Under the pieces are notes generated by a model, which saw only the letters and a program-made list of their open reading frames with translations, ran no database searches and had not been told where the DNA came from. Positions 63,946-64,000 of a stretch of 64,000 nucleotides of DNA are shown one piece after another (the stretch's first letter is position 1; every line of letters starts with the position of its first letter). This stretch comes from Chamaesiphon minutus PCC 6605 (GTDB lineage Bacteria > Cyanobacteriota > Cyanobacteriia > Cyanobacteriales > Chamaesiphonaceae): assembly GCF_000317145.1 (NCBI RefSeq), contig NC_019697.1, positions 186,001-250,000 on the forward strand. The letters run 5' to 3'. The position numbers were made by a program, and so were the translations under genes.

Positions 63946-64000
63946 ATGCAAAGACGAACTCTATTATCGGCTGCGTTAGTACCGATCGGTGCGGCAAGCG
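63946..64000 (+). CDS. Start of an exported protein (partial)
   Basis: The ATG at 63946 opens MQRRTLLSAALVPIGAAS, which runs off the window. RRTLLSAA is a twin-arginine-like signal start. Product unknown. Confidence 0.55.
   Translation, partial: MQRRTLLSAALVPIGAAS

Overview
This window is chromosomal DNA from a cyanobacterium. The evidence is a Rieske/cytochrome f pair (petC-petA), psbZ next to ribH, a COP23-type protein, two SLH-OprB iron-uptake porins, cofH, a SufR-controlled suf locus, very dense CGATCG/GCGATCGC (HIP1-like) sites, and many heptamer tandem repeats between genes. The genus cannot be fixed from the sequence alone. A filamentous or Chamaesiphon-like beta-cyanobacterium would fit the repeat content, but that is only an impression.

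Layout. 0-3.7 kb: a DUF1822 gene followed by a CHAT protease joined through one membrane helix to a periplasmic-type ligand-binding domain. 3.9-5.5 kb: petC-petA. 5.7-15 kb: mostly housekeeping or stress genes (tilS, an ATP-grasp protein, a COP23-like protein, a one-cysteine PrxQ, egtD, a DUF218 protein, purT) with small hypotheticals and many repeats. 16.6-20.3 kb: tandem paralogous porins, each ending in a strong hairpin. 20.5-22.3 kb: a dienelactone hydrolase, then ribH and psbZ. 22.5-24.6 kb: palindromic repeats and an IS630-family element that has split a macro-domain gene. 24.6-28 kb: recJ and a GNAT acetyltransferase. 27.9-35.3 kb: an accessory-looking stretch with a small protein that ends in Gly-Gly like MoaD/ubiquitin-fold proteins, a 1655-residue DUF4132 protein, and a pentapeptide-repeat protein carrying two NuiA-like domains. 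35.3-43.3 kb: a toxin-antitoxin and debris island (VapBC-like, orphan antitoxins, DUF433/DUF5615, a HicB-like protein, Uma2), with decayed duplicates and a new-looking MITE; an M1 aminopeptidase lies within it. 43.3-49 kb: cofH, an ArsA-type ATPase, an outer-membrane barrel, uppS and a ferritin-like protein. 49.4-53.2 kb: a STAND NTPase with an HTH N-terminus, and small conserved genes. 53.4-61.7 kb: sufR divergent from sufB, then sufC-sufD-sufS. About 2.1 kb of accessory genes separates sufB from sufC. 61.8-64 kb: nagZ and the start of a Tat-signal protein.

The best candidates for undescribed biology are the Gly-Gly beta-grasp-like protein with DUF4132 (27.9-33.5 kb), the DUF1822 plus CHAT-TM-ligand-binding pair (0-3.7 kb), and the pentapeptide/NuiA fusion (33.5-35.3 kb). 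Several short mobile repeats also deserve attention: a 198-bp MITE with a 6-bp target duplication, an element that supplies the last codons of cofH, and a short repeat carried in frame inside purT and egtD. All calls come from reading the sequence. No database search was run.
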